From Pseudomonas sp. MM211 (GTDB taxonomy: Bacteria > Pseudomonadota > Gammaproteobacteria > Pseudomonadales > Pseudomonadaceae): a stretch of DNA of 64,000 bases. Below the pieces are notes generated by a model, which searched no databases, was not told the DNA's origin, and saw only the letters and a list, made by a program, of their open reading frames with translations. The stretch's first letter is position 1. Each line of letters opens with the position of its first letter. The position numbers and the translations under genes are program-made. Shown in pieces: positions 1 through 11,269 of this stretch. The stretch is from the NCBI RefSeq assembly GCF_020386635.1, contig NZ_CP081942.1, positions 5,217,863 to 5,281,862 of the forward strand, written 5' to 3'.

Positions 1-618
1 AAGCTCGGGTAGCCGGATTCTTGCCCTTCTCCCAGGCGGGATTGGCCACGGTCAGTACCTGAGCCAGATCGGCGGTACGCTCGAACGGCTGCTCGGCACG
101 ACGTGCTACCACCGCGCGAGCCATACGCTTGGCAAAACGCTCTTCGCCGTATTCCTTGAAGACCCGGGCGATTTCGTCGGCATCGGCAGTGGCAATGAAC
201 TGCGCTGCACTGACGCCACGCGTCGGATCCATGCGCATGTCCAGAGGGCCGTCATTGAGGAAGCTGAAGCCGCGTTCGGCGTCGTCCAACTGCGGGGACG
301 ACACACCCAGATCCAGCAGCACGCCACTGGCCCTACCGGCGAGATCGCGGACAGCGAGCTCATCAGCAAGTTCCGCAAAGCTTCTCTGCACAACGACAAA
401 GCGGCCGTCTTCGGCCGCTAGCGTATTTCCAGTCGCGATTGCGAGAGGTCCTTATCGAACCCCAGCAAGCGACCGCCTGGCCCGATCCGATCAAGGATCA
501 GCCGGCTGTGCCCCCCTCGCCCGAATGTACCGTCCACATAGCAGCCATCCGCACGCAGCGAGAGGCCTTCGACGGCCTCCTCGAGCAGTACAGTGATATG
601 GCGGAAGGTAGAGGTCAT
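1..618 (-). CDS. rsmH: 16S rRNA m4C1402 methyltransferase RsmH, frameshifted and cut by the window edge
   Basis: RsmH (MraW) N4-methylates C1402 of 16S rRNA in the decoding centre. The N-terminus reads as a typical RsmH ([13 protein letters not shown], then the SAM-binding stretch with GTFGRGGHS). The frame stops at position 418 after GFDKD. Skipping to the neighbouring frame at about 447-449 restores the family sequence ([37 protein letters not shown]), which stays open to the left edge. Restoring one C (one G on the + strand) in the short run there would give GFDKDPLAIA, so a single-base deletion explains the break. The ATG at 618 lies 2 bases after the mraZ stop; a GTG at 624 overlapping that stop is the alternative start. 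It is the second gene of the mraZ-led operon. The C-terminal part lies outside the window. Confidence 0.9.
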
Positions 619-620
619 AT

Positions 621-1076
621 TCACAGGATCAGGTCACGTAAGTCATCGGAAAGAGCACCCGGTTGCTTGATGGCGGCCAGATCGGCGTCAGCCACGGCAT
701 TCCAGGAATCCTCATCCCACAGTTGAAATTTATTTAGCTGCCCTACCAACATCGCGCGCTTATCCAGCTTGGCGTACTCGCGCAGACGCGGTGGAACCAG
801 AAAACGACCACTACCGTCCAGCTCGAGATCGACGGCATTACCAATCAGCAAACGCTGCAGGCGGCGGTTTTCCTCACGGAAGGACGCCAGCTCACGCAGC
901 TTGTTTTCGATGATTTCCCACTCCGGCAGCGGATAGACACAAAGGCAGGGATCGATGGCATCAATGGTAACGATGAGCTGGCCAGCCGAACGCGACACGA
1001 GCTCGTCCCGATACCGGCTAGGCATCGCGAGTCGCCCTTTGGCGTCGAGACTTATGGCGTTAGCTCCGCGAAACAC
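621..1076 (-). CDS. mraZ: Transcriptional regulator MraZ
   Basis: MraZ is a ring-forming DNA-binding protein related to AbrB-type swapped-hairpin folds. It represses the division and cell-wall (dcw) operon that it heads. The 151-residue protein starts [25 protein letters not shown] and contains a second copy of the signature, [16 protein letters not shown], so both MraZ half-domains (each with a D-x3-GR motif) are present. The start is GTG at 1076, preceded by an AAGGGGA ribosome-binding sequence about 9 bases upstream. rsmH follows directly. Direct repeats matching MraZ boxes sit between the promoter and this gene, which fits autoregulation. Confidence 0.95.
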   Translation of the reverse strand: MFRGANAISLDAKGRLAMPSRYRDELVSRSAGQLIVTIDAIDPCLCVYPLPEWEIIENKLRELASFREENRRLQRLLIGNAVDLELDGSGRFLVPPRLREYAKLDKRAMLVGQLNKFQLWDEDSWNAVADADLAAIKQPGALSDDLRDLIL

Positions 1077-1107
1077 TGTTGCGTTTCCCCTTAATTAGCC
1101 ATCTGCA

Positions 1108-1142
1108 TCCAAAAAAACCCACTTCATGCCACTTTTCACCAC
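1108..1142 (-). promoter_or_regulatory. MraZ operator: GTGG direct repeats at 10-base spacing
   Basis: Reading the minus strand, TGG occurs four times at exact 10-base intervals, and three of the four are GTGG. They start just downstream of the predicted -10 box and end about 30 bases before mraZ. MraZ boxes described in E. coli and other bacteria are TGGG/GTGG-type direct repeats with 10-base periodicity just downstream of the promoter, so this is the expected autoregulatory operator. The repeats are seen directly; binding is inferred. Confidence 0.8.
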
Positions 1143-1150
1143 CGGAGCAC

Positions 1151-1180
1151 ACTATAGGAACGCGCATACCCCACCGTCAA
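1151..1180 (-). promoter_or_regulatory. Sigma-70 type promoter of the mraZ/dcw operon
   Basis: On the minus strand a TTGACG -35 box (1175-1180) and a TATAGT -10 box (1151-1156) are separated by 18 bases, immediately upstream of the MraZ repeats. Transcription would start near 1144. The rest of the gap to rnpB (about 1181-1382) shows nothing I can name. Confidence 0.65.
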
Positions 1181-1382
1181 GGCGCGCCAGAACGGAAAAG
1201 TCCTTATAGAACGGAGATTTAGCGGATAAAGGAGGGAGTGTGACAGAGGTATCGGAGCGATAGTCGGGGTAAAAACAAGCACATACAGAAGCCTGACCCA
1301 CAAACTTAAAGTAGTTTGTTAAGAGTAAGATCTTTTCGGTATTAGAAACGAGAGGATGGAGCGCAAAGCGAAAGGAGGTGGA

Positions 1383-1735
1383 GAGTCGATCTATAAGCCG
1401 GGTTCTGTCGAGGACAGTCATTCCTCTACGACGGACATCACTGTACGTCTTTAGCAACCTACCCGGTTCCAGCGCGGGCCACGCCAATGGAACCCTATTT
1501 GGTCTTGCTCCGAGTGGGGTTTGCCTAGCCACGGACTGTTACCAGCCGTGCGGTGCGCTCTTACCGCACCTTTTCACCCTTACCGGCGCCGAAGCGCTTA
1601 GGCGGTTATTTTCTGTGGCACTTTCCGTAGGCTCACGCCCCCCAGGCATTACCTGGCACTCCGCCCTATGGAGCCCGGACTTTCCTCCCCCACACTTCGC
1701 GAACGAAGCACGGCAGCGACTGTCCGATCGACTCT
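1383..1735 (-). ncRNA. rnpB: RNase P RNA, bacterial class A
   Basis: Catalytic RNA of RNase P, which removes 5' leaders from tRNA precursors. The minus strand begins AGAGTCGATCGGACAGTCGC, the standard 5' helix P1/P2 of gammaproteobacterial P RNA. It contains GGAGGAAAGTCCGGGCTCC and ends with CCGGCTTATAGATCGACTCTC, which pairs back with the 5' end. The length of about 353 nt fits. It sits between rsmI and mraZ as in other pseudomonads. No protein should be called here. Ends are accurate to a few bases. Confidence 0.96.
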
Positions 1736-1744
1736 CCGCCGACT

Positions 1745-1774
1745 AGGGTAACCGCTGGGGCACCGCGAGAACAA
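1745..1774 (-). promoter_or_regulatory. Possible rnpB promoter
   Basis: In the 41-base gap between rsmI and rnpB the minus strand shows TTGTTC (1769-1774) and TACCCT (1745-1750) spaced by 18 bases, with the -10-like box ending 9 bases before the P RNA 5' end. The match to consensus is modest and the position is the main support. Confidence 0.4.
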
Positions 1775-1776
1775 GT

Positions 1777-2649
1777 TCAAACATCCTGCTGACGCTCTAA
1801 CGCGGCCTGATAAAGCAGGTTCTTGCGCACCCCGGTGATCTGCGCCGCCAGCGCCGCCGCACGTTTGAGCGGCAGTTCGGCGAGCAGCAGATCGAGCACG
1901 CGCAGCGCTTCGACACTGACCGCGGCCTCGTCTTCAGGCGCCTGCCAGCCCGCCACCAGCACCACGCACTCGCCACGCTGCTGATTGGCATCCGCAGCCA
2001 CCCATTCGCACAACTGCTCGAGCGGCAGCCCCTGCAGGGTTTCGAAGGTCTTGGTCAGCTCACGCGCCAGCAGCGCCTGGCGCTCGCCGCCGAACACGTC
2101 GCGCATGTCCTGCAGGCATTCCAGAATCCGGTGCGGCGCCTCATAGAAGATCAGCGTACGCGGCTCTTCACGCACCAGCTCAAGGCGGGTGCGCCGCCCC
2201 ACGCTCTTAGCGGGCAGGAAACCTTCGAAGACGAAACGATCGGAAGGCAGGCCGGCAGCGGACAACGCGGCGATCAACGCGCAAGCGCCCGGCACCGGCA
2301 CCACGCGAATACCCGCAGCACGCGCCTGGCGCACCAGATGGTAGCCGGGATCGGAGATCAGCGGCGTACCGGCATCAGAAATCAGTGCGACATCTTCGCC
2401 CGCACGCAGACGCTCGATAAAGCGGCTGCCCTCATCACGCTCGTTGTGCTCATGACAGGCAGCCAGCTGCGTGCCAATACCGAAGTGCTGCATCAGGCGC
2501 GAGGAGTGCCGGGTATCCTCGGCAGCGATCAGCGCGACACTGCTGAGCACCTTGAGCGCCCGGGCGCTGAGGTCGTCGAGATTGCCGATAGGCGTCGCCA
2601 CCACGAACAAGGTGCCCGTGGCGGAACGGGGAGCTTCATTAGCAGTCAC
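1777..2649 (-). CDS. rsmI: 16S rRNA C1402 2'-O-methyltransferase RsmI
   Basis: RsmI adds the ribose methyl group on C1402 of 16S rRNA, the same nucleotide that RsmH base-methylates. The 290-residue protein is a typical tetrapyrrole-methylase-fold enzyme: GTLFVVATPIGNLDDLSARAL near the start, AAEDTRHSS, LISDAGTPLISDPGY (SAM loop) and VPVPGACALIAALSAAGLP. Then come FVFEGFLP and FYEAPHRI, and a C-terminal tail with a LPLKRAAALAAQITGVRKN segment. It is divergent from lpoA, with about 170 bases between starts. The minus strand just upstream has a GTTACAATG that could be a -10 element. Confidence 0.95.
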   Translation of the reverse strand: MTANEAPRSATGTLFVVATPIGNLDDLSARALKVLSSVALIAAEDTRHSSRLMQHFGIGTQLAACHEHNERDEGSRFIERLRAGEDVALISDAGTPLISDPGYHLVRQARAAGIRVVPVPGACALIAALSAAGLPSDRFVFEGFLPAKSVGRRTRLELVREEPRTLIFYEAPHRILECLQDMRDVFGGERQALLARELTKTFETLQGLPLEQLCEWVAADANQQRGECVVLVAGWQAPEDEAAVSVEALRVLDLLLAELPLKRAAALAAQITGVRKNLLYQAALERQQDV

Positions 2650-2820
2650 GGCGGCGCCTCATCTAATCAGAAAGCGCTCATTGTAACGCGTGCGACAAAC
2701 GAGGGGTTCCCGACGGACGATACCGCTGTCTGCGCACCGGTTAACACCTTCGAGATCGCGCCGACGGCATGCCTTGGGTACAATTGTGCGTTCATTTGCT
2801 CAAGAACCGGAATCGCTTAC

Positions 2821-4595
2821 ATGATCGCCTGCCTGCGTCCGCTCTCTGCACTCTGCCTTGCCGGCTTGCTCGTTGCCTGCAGCAGCTCGCCCACCTCCAA
2901 CCTCGGCGAACTGCCTCGCACACCTCAAGCCAGCCTCGAGCAGATGCTCCAGCAGGCCGGTACCAGCCAGAGCGAAGACGCGCAATTGCTGCGCCTCACC
3001 GCCGCCGACCTGGCCTACAAGCAAGGCAACGCCGAGCGCGCCAGCGGCATTCTCGCTCAGGTCGACCTGCAGACCCTCAAGCCGGCTCAGCAGATATTCG
3101 CCAGCACGCTCGCTGCCGAATTGGCCCTGACCCGCAACGATGCCAAGGCAGCGCTCAGTGCCCTCGCCCATCCCAGCCTTGAGCGCCTCGGTGAACTGCC
3201 GGTCGAACAGCAGACACGCACCCAGCTGACCCGCGCCAACGCACTCGAGAAAGATGGCCAGATTCTCGCCGCAGCCCGTGAGCGCGTGTTCATCGCGCCG
3301 CTGCTGAGCGGCGACGAGGCACAGCGCAACCAGGATCAGATCTGGAGCCTGGTCTCCAGCCTGCCGGCCGAGCCGGCGCCCAGCGCCGACGATGCCGATC
3401 TGGCCGGCTGGCTGTCTCTGGCGCAGGTCGCCAAGACAGTCGGCACCCTGCAACAGCAGCAGGGCGCCATCGACAACTGGCTGGCTCAGCACCCGAACCA
3501 CCCCGCTGCCCTGCAACTGCCGAAAGCCCTGGCCGACCTGCAGGCGCTGTCCAGTCAGCCGCTGGAAAAGATCGCCCTGCTGCTGCCACAGGAAGGCCAA
3601 CTGGCATCCGTGGCGCGCGCACTGCGTGACGGATTCCTTGCCGCTCACTACCAGGCGCAGCAGAGCGGCGAGAAGCAGCCGCAGATCCAGCTGTACGACA
3701 GTGCCCGCCTGACCTCCCTGGATGATTTCTACCGCCAGGCTCAGGCCGATGGCGTGCAACTGGTCGTCGGCCCACTCGAGAAGAATCTGGTGACTCAGCT
3801 GGGTAATCGCGAGCAACTGCCGATCACCACGCTGGCCCTCAACTACAGCGAAGCCAGCGCAGAAAGCCCGGAGCAACTGTTCCAGTTCGGTCTGGCTGCC
3901 GAAGACGAAGCCCGTGAAGTCGCTCGTCGCGCCTGGGCCGATGGCAAGCGCAGCGCCGTCGCACTGGTTCCCAAAGGTGACTGGGGCGATCGCGTTCTGG
4001 CCGCGTTCCAGCAAAGCTGGCAGGCCGCCGGCGGCACCTTCCTCGGTGCCGAACATATCGACCAACCGGTGGACATGGCTCGGCAGATCGCCAACCTGTT
4101 CCAGCTCAGCGGCAGCGGTTCGGCCTCTGGCGCCGCGCCCAGCCGCCGCCAAGATGTCGATTTCATCTTCCTTGCCGCCACGCCGCAACAGGCTCAACAG
4201 ATCAAACCGACCCTGGCCTACCAGTACGCAGGTGAAGTACCGGTCTATGCGACCTCGCACCTGTTCAACGGCAGCATGAACGCCGCCCAGTATCGCGACC
4301 TAGACGGCATCCGTTTCTGCGAAACGCCGTGGCTGCTGGACGCCAACGACCCACTGCGCCAGCAGGTCAACAACCAGTGGCCGCAAGCTGGCGGCAGCAT
4401 GGGCCGCCTGTACGCCATGGGCGTCGACGCCTTCCGCCTGGCGCCGCGCCTCGGCCAGCTCAAGGCACTGCCAGACAGCCGTGTCGATGGTCTTTCAGGC
4501 AGCCTCAGCCTGAACCCAGCACAGCGCGTGGAGCGTCAACTGCCCTGGGCTGAAATTCGTGGCGGGCAGATCCAGCGCCTGCCCGACGTTCCGCT

Positions 4596-4599
<4 letters not shown>
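2821..4599 (+). CDS. lpoA: Outer-membrane lipoprotein LpoA, activator of penicillin-binding protein 1A
   Basis: LpoA (YraM) is anchored in the outer membrane and stimulates the peptidoglycan synthase PBP1A from outside. The 592-residue product begins MIACLRPLSALCLAGLLVAC, with a lipobox LVAC and lipidated Cys20. Residues about 25-250 are a helical TPR-like region. From about 260 the protein has the type I periplasmic-binding-protein fold of LpoA (ALLLPQEGQLASVARALRDGFLAA, VQLVVGPLEKNLVTQL, DFIFLAATPQQAQQIKPTLAYQYA). The frame is open far upstream, but the signal peptide fixes the start at 2821. A TACAAT -10-like element lies near 2778. The stop overlaps the yraN start, so the four genes lpoA-yraN-diaA-BON look like one unit. 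Confidence 0.93.
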
Positions 4600-6189
<1,590 letters not shown>

Positions 6190-6204
6190 TCAGTAAACGC
6201 CGTA

Positions 6205-6246
6205 ACAAAAAACGCCAGCCAGGCATGCCCTGACTGGCGTTTTTTT
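6205..6246. terminator. Bidirectional rho-independent terminator
   Basis: ACGCCAG (6212-6218) pairs with CTGGCGT (6234-6240), flanked by an A run on the left and six T on the right. It ends the lpoA-to-BON operon and also the convergent hydrolase gene on the minus strand. Confidence 0.85.
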
Positions 6247-6264
6247 ATAACGGGCGCTTAGGCA

Positions 6265-7021
6265 TCAACTGGACAACACAATGTCGCGCCCCTGCCAGCC
6301 ATCCGCCTGCCTGGAAACGACTAGCAGACGATTGCCCACGCCTGCCGCTGATGCGATACATCGCCCCTGCCCATCCCAGAACGCACTACGCCCGGCTGCA
6401 ACCCAGCCTCCCGTTGGGCCTCCATGATTAGCCATCAGCACCGCCATACCATGCCGCCGTGCATAGTCCTGCAACAGCGAGCTGTCGTGGTGATAACCGC
6501 CCTCGCCGATAAGCACACTGGCTGCATACACCTGCGCACCACGCTCGGCTGCCTGAGCAGGATGGTCGGCATGAGCGAAATCCGCACACACCGACAAGGC
6601 CACCGACATGGCCTCAATACGCAGCAACTGGCCACCCTGGCCTGAGCTGAAAAACTGCTCTTCACCTGCATGCAGATACTGCTTGGTAATAGATGGCACG
6701 TGAGCCGTCGGGATGAACAATGCAGGCGGCAATTTGCGGCTTGTCATGGCCTGCGACACGCAGCGGGAAACCTACTACGGCCGTCATGCCGGCCTGCACG
6801 GCCAGACTGCACAACGGACCGAGCAACGCGCTGTCGGTAGCCTGCGCCAGCACAGCGGCCAGAGCCGGCTCGTATCCGCTAAGAGATAGCTCGGGGAAGA
6901 CAATCAGGGCCGCGCCCAGCTCACGAGCGCGCCGCATGAAATCCAGATGCAGAGCCAGGTTGGCAGCGAGATCGCCAGCCTGCACCGCACATTGAGCCGC
7001 AACCAGAACAGGTGACGACAT
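6265..7021 (-). CDS. Carbon-nitrogen hydrolase (nitrilase superfamily), frameshifted by one base
   Basis: Enzymes of this superfamily hydrolyse nitriles, amides or carbamoyl groups with a Glu-Lys-Cys triad. All three elements are visible: VFPELSLSGYE (Glu44), TKQYLHAGEE (Lys) and SVCADFAHADHP (Cys). The Glu lies in one frame and the Lys and Cys in another. The first frame runs to VHPDGSRAIYYQ and then stops; removing one T (one of the A pair at 6688-6689 on the + strand) yields SRAIYTKQYLHAGEE and a 251-residue protein ending at 6265. The substrate cannot be told. It stands alone between two terminators, convergent with the BON gene and downstream of pnp. Confidence 0.8.
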
Positions 7022-7083
7022 GAGCTTCTCCGCGAAAAGCGCAACTTTAGCGCAGCGTCTGCGCCGCTAAAACTAACAGCAAT

Positions 7084-7119
7084 AAAAAAGCCAGTCAGGT
7101 CACCCTGACTGGCTTTTTT
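7084..7119. terminator. Rho-independent terminator of rpsO-pnp (works on both strands)
   Basis: Perfect 10-base-pair stem GCCAGTCAGG/CCTGACTGGC (7090-7099 and 7104-7113) with a 4-base loop, A6 on the left and T6 on the right. It lies 24 bases past the pnp stop. Confidence 0.9.
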
Positions 7120-7142
7120 CGTAGCAGCGGCGTTAGCCCGGA

Positions 7143-9248
7143 TCAGACACCCGAAGCTTTGGCAGCGGCAACGTCCTTGATGGACAGCTTGATACGGCCG
7201 CGGTTGTCGACGTCCAGTACCAGCACTTCGACCTCCTCGCCTTCTTTCAGAATGTCGGTGACCTTCTCTACGCGCGCATCGCTGAGCATGGAGATGTGCA
7301 CCAGACCGTCTTTGCCCGGCAGGATGTTGACGAAGGCACCGAAGTCGACGATGCGCTCAACCTTACCGACATAGATCTTGCCGATCTCGGCTTCCGCAGT
7401 GATGCCCAGAACGCGCTGACGCGCGGCTTCTGCAGCTTCCTTGGTTTCGCCGAAGATCTTGATCGAGCCGTCGTCTTCGATATCGATCGAAGCCTTGGTC
7501 TCTTCACAGATGGCGCGGATGGTGGCGCCGCCTTTACCGATGACGTCGCGAATCTTGTCCTGATCGATCTTCATGGCGATCATGGTCGGCGCATTGGCCG
7601 ACAGTTCGCTACGCGATTGAGCAATGACCTGATTCATCTGGCCGAGGATATTCAGGCGCGCTTCCAGGGCTTGGCCCAGAGCGATTTCCATGATTTCTTC
7701 GGTGATGCCCTGGATCTTGATGTCCATCTGCAGCGCGGTGACGCCATTGGCGGTACCCGCTACCTTGAAGTCCATGTCGCCCAGGTGATCTTCGTCGCCG
7801 AGGATGTCGGTCAGAACGGCGAATTTCTCGCCCTCTTTCACCAGACCCATGGCGATACCGGCTACCGGTGCCTTCATCGGCACACCAGCGTCCATCAGCG
7901 CCAGGGAAGCACCACAGACCGAGGCCATGGAGCTGGAACCGTTGGACTCGGTGATTTCCGACACGACACGGATGGTGTACGGGAACACGTCAGCAGCTGG
8001 CAGCATGGCTGCGATCGAACGACGAGCCAGGCGGCCGTGGCCGATTTCACGACGACCAGTGGCGCCCATACGGCCACACTCGCCCACCGAGTACGGCGGG
8101 AAGTTGTAGTGCAGCATGAAGGGGTCTTTACGCTCGCCTTCGAGGGTGTCCAGCAGCTGTGCGTCACGGGCAGTACCGAGGGTAGCAACGACCAGCGCCT
8201 GGGTTTCGCCGCGGGTGAACAGCGCCGAACCGTGGGTCTTGTCCAGTACGCCGACCTCGATGTTCAGGCCACGTACGGTACGGGTGTCACGGCCATCGAT
8301 ACGCGGTTTGCCGTTGACGATGTTCTCGCGCACGGTGCGGTATTCGATTTCGCCAAATACTTCTTTGACTTCGCCGGCAGTTGGCTGGCCTTCTTCGCCA
8401 GAGAACTTGGCAACGATTTCATTGCGCAGCTCACCCAGACGGGCATAGCGCTCGTGCTTGACGGTGATGGTGTAAGCCTGGGAGATGGCATCACCGAACT
8501 CGCCGCGAATAGCGCTGAGCAGTGCGGTGTTTTCAGCCTTAGGCTGCCAGTCCCACGTCGGCTTGGCGGCTTCGGCAGCCAGCTCGGCGATAGCCTGGAT
8601 AACGACCTGGAATTCATCATGGGCGAACAGCACAGCGCCCAGCATCTGGTCTTCGGTCAGCTCTTTGGCTTCCGACTCAACCATCAGTACGGCGTCTTTG
8701 GTGCCGGCTACGACCATGTCCAGGCTGGAAGCCTTGAGCTGCTCATAGTTCGGGTTCAGCAAGTAGCCGGTTTCCGGATGGAAAGCGACGCGGGCGGCAC
8801 CGATTGGGCCGTTGAACGGAATGCCGGAGATCGCCAGAGCAGCCGAGGTACCGATCATCGCAGCGATGTCCGGATCGGTCTTCTTGCTGGTGGAAACCAC
8901 GGTGCAGATGACTTGCACTTCGTTTTGGAAGCCTTCCGGGAACAGCGGACGGATCGGACGATCGATCAGACGCGAGGTCAGGGTTTCTTTCTCGGAGGGA
9001 CGGGCCTCACGCTTGAAGAAACCGCCGGGGATCTTGCCTGCAGCGTAGGTTTTTTCCTGGTAATGCACGGACAGCGGGAAAAAGCCTTTGCTCGGGTCGG
9101 CAGTTTTAGCGCCGGTTACGGCAACCAGTACAGCAACGTCGTCGTCAACGGTGACCAGCACTGCGCCGGAGGCTTGACGGGCGATACGGCCAGTCTCGAG
9201 GGTAACGGTCGATTGACCGAACTGAAATTTCTTGATTACCGGGTTCAC
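7143..9248 (-). CDS. pnp: Polyribonucleotide nucleotidyltransferase (PNPase)
   Basis: PNPase degrades RNA phosphorolytically from the 3' end and is a degradosome component. The 701-residue protein starts with [19 protein letters not shown]. It has two RNase PH domains (about 1-215 with [21 protein letters not shown], and about 310-545 with [14 protein letters not shown] and [15 protein letters not shown] [23 protein letters not shown]). A KH domain follows ([19 protein letters not shown]), then an S1 domain ([21 protein letters not shown]). The start is GTG at 9248 behind a GAAGGAAAA ribosome-binding site. The frame is open further upstream, but that part is the rpsO-pnp leader. It lies downstream of rpsO as in E. 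coli. Confidence 0.97.
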   Translation of the reverse strand: MNPVIKKFQFGQSTVTLETGRIARQASGAVLVTVDDDVAVLVAVTGAKTADPSKGFFPLSVHYQEKTYAAGKIPGGFFKREARPSEKETLTSRLIDRPIRPLFPEGFQNEVQVICTVVSTSKKTDPDIAAMIGTSAALAISGIPFNGPIGAARVAFHPETGYLLNPNYEQLKASSLDMVVAGTKDAVLMVESEAKELTEDQMLGAVLFAHDEFQVVIQAIAELAAEAAKPTWDWQPKAENTALLSAIRGEFGDAISQAYTITVKHERYARLGELRNEIVAKFSGEEGQPTAGEVKEVFGEIEYRTVRENIVNGKPRIDGRDTRTVRGLNIEVGVLDKTHGSALFTRGETQALVVATLGTARDAQLLDTLEGERKDPFMLHYNFPPYSVGECGRMGATGRREIGHGRLARRSIAAMLPAADVFPYTIRVVSEITESNGSSSMASVCGASLALMDAGVPMKAPVAGIAMGLVKEGEKFAVLTDILGDEDHLGDMDFKVAGTANGVTALQMDIKIQGITEEIMEIALGQALEARLNILGQMNQVIAQSRSELSANAPTMIAMKIDQDKIRDVIGKGGATIRAICEETKASIDIEDDGSIKIFGETKEAAEAARQRVLGITAEAEIGKIYVGKVERIVDFGAFVNILPGKDGLVHISMLSDARVEKVTDILKEGEEVEVLVLDVDNRGRIKLSIKDVAAAKASGV

Positions 9249-9356
9249 GGTGTTTTCCTTCTCTCTGTTGCCTTTGGGGAAACGGTTTCTTGCGAATTCG
9301 TGGGCAGTTGCTTCGGGAGTCGACCCGGCGCTGTCCAAAACAGGTAAAGCATAAAC

Positions 9357-9397
9357 GCAAAAGCTGGAAGCAGGGCGAGCCCACTTCCAGCTTTTGC
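9357..9397 (-). terminator. rpsO attenuator/terminator hairpin
   Basis: Long hairpin with AAAGCTGGAAG pairing with CTTCCAGCTTT just after the rpsO stop. The intergenic hairpin between rpsO and pnp in E. coli is a partial terminator and processing site, and this one has the same location. The T tract is short, so read-through into pnp is expected. Confidence 0.75.
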
Positions 9398-9420
9398 GGT
9401 CAACGACGCATAAGCATTGC

Positions 9421-9690
9421 TTAGCGACGCAGACCCAGGCGACCAATCAGGGCGCTGTAACGGCTGGTGTCTTTACCCTTCAGGTAATCCAGCAGCTTGC
9501 GGCGCTGGTTAACCATACGGATCAGACCACGACGCGAGTGGTGATCTTTACCGTTGGCCTTGAAGTGGCCTTGCAGCTTGTTGATGTTAGCGGACAGCAG
9601 AGCAACCTGAACTTCCGGGCTACCGGTATCGCCTTCGGCTTGCTTGTAGTCGTTAACGATCTGAGCTTTTTCTTCAACGCTGAGTGCCAT
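9421..9690 (-). CDS. rpsO: 30S ribosomal protein S15
   Basis: 89 residues, full family length: [20 protein letters not shown], then [42 protein letters not shown] and [12 protein letters not shown]15 is a primary 16S rRNA binder in the platform. A hairpin separates it from pnp. Upstream (9691-9830) is a 140-base leader that may hold a promoter; I could not assign boxes with confidence. Confidence 0.98.
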   Translation of the reverse strand: MALSVEEKAQIVNDYKQAEGDTGSPEVQVALLSANINKLQGHFKANGKDHHSRRGLIRMVNQRRKLLDYLKGKDTSRYSALIGRLGLRR

Positions 9691-9830
9691 GTGGGCATCC
9701 TCTCATCTGGAGACTGTCGCGAACGACAATCTCAATAGGCCGGGAATAACTTCCCGTGTTTTAAAAGGAGTAATGACCGCGCCTATTGACAGCCACCCTC
9801 GATACGAGCCGTTTGAGCAGCTCGCCACGG

Positions 9831-10748
9831 TCATGCAGACCGAATCAAACGACGCGGCGCAATGCGCCCGTCTTCGCTCACTTCACCGATACCGATGAAG
9901 CGGCCATTGTGATCTTGTACCCGCACCATGCCAAACTTCGGCGCATCCGATGCACGCACGGGCTGCCCTTGCAGCCAATAGAACGAACTGTGCTCCGAGA
10001 AGCTGAGCAGCGGCCAGTGTTCAAGCCCACTGTCGACAGGGTGAAGGAAGCGATCAACCGCCTCGTGACCACCGTCGGCATGCACCTGCTCCAGCTCTTC
10101 CAGGCTGACTGTCTGCGTCAACCCAAACGGCCCGGCCTTGACCCGACGCAGATCTGCGACGTGAGCACCACAACCCAACAGTTGGCCAATATCCTCGACC
10201 AGGGTACGAATATAGGTGCCTTTGCTACAGTCCACCGCCAGGCTCGCCTTGTCGGCAGCGCAATCAAGCAACTCAAGGCGCGCAATACTAACAGAACGCG
10301 CCTCGCGCTCCACTACTTCTCCTGCCCGAGCCAGCTTGTATAACGGCTGTCCGTCACGCTTGAGTGCCGAGTACATGGGCGGAATCTGACTGATATTGCC
10401 GCGAAAACGTGGCAGCAGCGCTTCAATATCAGCCGCCACAACGTTCACCTCACAGCGCTGCAGTACTTCGCCCTCGGCATCCGCCGTGGTGGTGGTGACG
10501 CCAAGCTGCATGACCGTCTCGTAACCCTTGTCGGCATCGAGCAGATACTGGGAAAACTTGGTTGCTTCACCAAAGCACAGCGGCAATACGCCGGTGGCCA
10601 GTGGGTCGAGGCTACCGGTGTGCCCCGCCTTCTCGGCATTGAGCAGCCAGCGAACTTTCTGCAGTGCGGCGTTGGAACTGAAGCCTTTGGGCTTGTCGAG
10701 CAGAATAATGCCGTCGACCTTGCGACGAATACGCTTTACCTGGGCCAC
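9831..10748 (-). CDS. truB: tRNA pseudouridine-55 synthase TruB
   Basis: TruB makes pseudouridine 55 in the T-loop of tRNAs. The 305-residue protein has motif I ([15 protein letters not shown]), motif II with the catalytic aspartate in [15 protein letters not shown] (Asp48) and [17 protein letters not shown]-terminal PUA-like part follows ([16 protein letters not shown]). It starts 4 bases after the rbfA stop, with AAGGAG inside the end of rbfA, so the two are translationally close. Confidence 0.97.
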   Translation of the reverse strand: MAQVKRIRRKVDGIILLDKPKGFSSNAALQKVRWLLNAEKAGHTGSLDPLATGVLPLCFGEATKFSQYLLDADKGYETVMQLGVTTTTADAEGEVLQRCEVNVVAADIEALLPRFRGNISQIPPMYSALKRDGQPLYKLARAGEVVEREARSVSIARLELLDCAADKASLAVDCSKGTYIRTLVEDIGQLLGCGAHVADLRRVKAGPFGLTQTVSLEELEQVHADGGHEAVDRFLHPVDSGLEHWPLLSFSEHSSFYWLQGQPVRASDAPKFGMVRVQDHNGRFIGIGEVSEDGRIAPRRLIRSA

Positions 10749-10752
10749 GTGC

Positions 10753-11160
10753 TTACTCCTTGGCCTCGGTATCGTCTTCGTTGTGTTTGCTGTCCTCGGT
10801 CACCGCACGCTCGATCAGCGCCGACAGCTGAGCACCACGAATCACACTCTCGTCGTAGTGAAAACGCAGGTTTGGCACACTGCGCAACTTCATCGCCTTG
10901 CCGAGCTGCATACGCAGGAAGCCGCTGGCGTCATTGAGCACCCGCAGGCTTTGCGTAACGGGATCTACGCCTTCCTCCGGCTCCGCACCCATGATGGTGA
11001 CGAATACTTTGGCGTGGCTGGCGTCGCGGCTGACATCGACCGCCGTGACAGTCACCAGGCCACCCAGGCGCGGGTCTTTGACTTCGGTGCGAATCAGCTG
11101 CGCCAATTCGCGTTGAATCTGGTCGCCGATACGTTGAGCACGGCTATAGTCTTTTGCCAT
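10753..11160 (-). CDS. rbfA: 30S ribosome-binding factor A
   Basis: RbfA is a KH-like cold-shock protein that assists 16S rRNA 5' end maturation. The 135-residue protein has the usual start ([20 protein letters not shown]), then [27 protein letters not shown] and [23 protein letters not shown]. The acidic C-terminal tail ([15 protein letters not shown]) is normal for the genus. It lies in the infB-rbfA-truB series and is followed tightly by truB. Confidence 0.96.
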   Translation of the reverse strand: MAKDYSRAQRIGDQIQRELAQLIRTEVKDPRLGGLVTVTAVDVSRDASHAKVFVTIMGAEPEEGVDPVTQSLRVLNDASGFLRMQLGKAMKLRSVPNLRFHYDESVIRGAQLSALIERAVTEDSKHNEDDTEAKE

Positions 11161-11269
11161 CTTTGCTACCTTCCACTCGCCTCGATGCTTGAAAAAGCAT
11201 CGGACTCAAAAGCGGCAAACGCCCGGCCGCGCAAATGCGGGGCCGGGCGCTGCGTGTTGCGACTCGCGA

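Noticed and set aside
1152..1746. Open frames on both strands between mraZ and rsmI
   Set aside because: They overlap the RNase P RNA, whose sequence is unmistakable, so they are not proteins.
2131..2820. An N-terminal extension of the lpoA frame
   Set aside because: It runs opposite rsmI, while a perfect lipoprotein signal peptide begins at 2821.
7296..9347. A 683-codon + strand open frame opposite pnp, and similar long frames opposite infB (11189-13057), nusA (13797-15176) and carB (23704-25665)
   Set aside because: All are antisense shadows of well-identified genes, expected in GC-rich DNA; none has family signatures.
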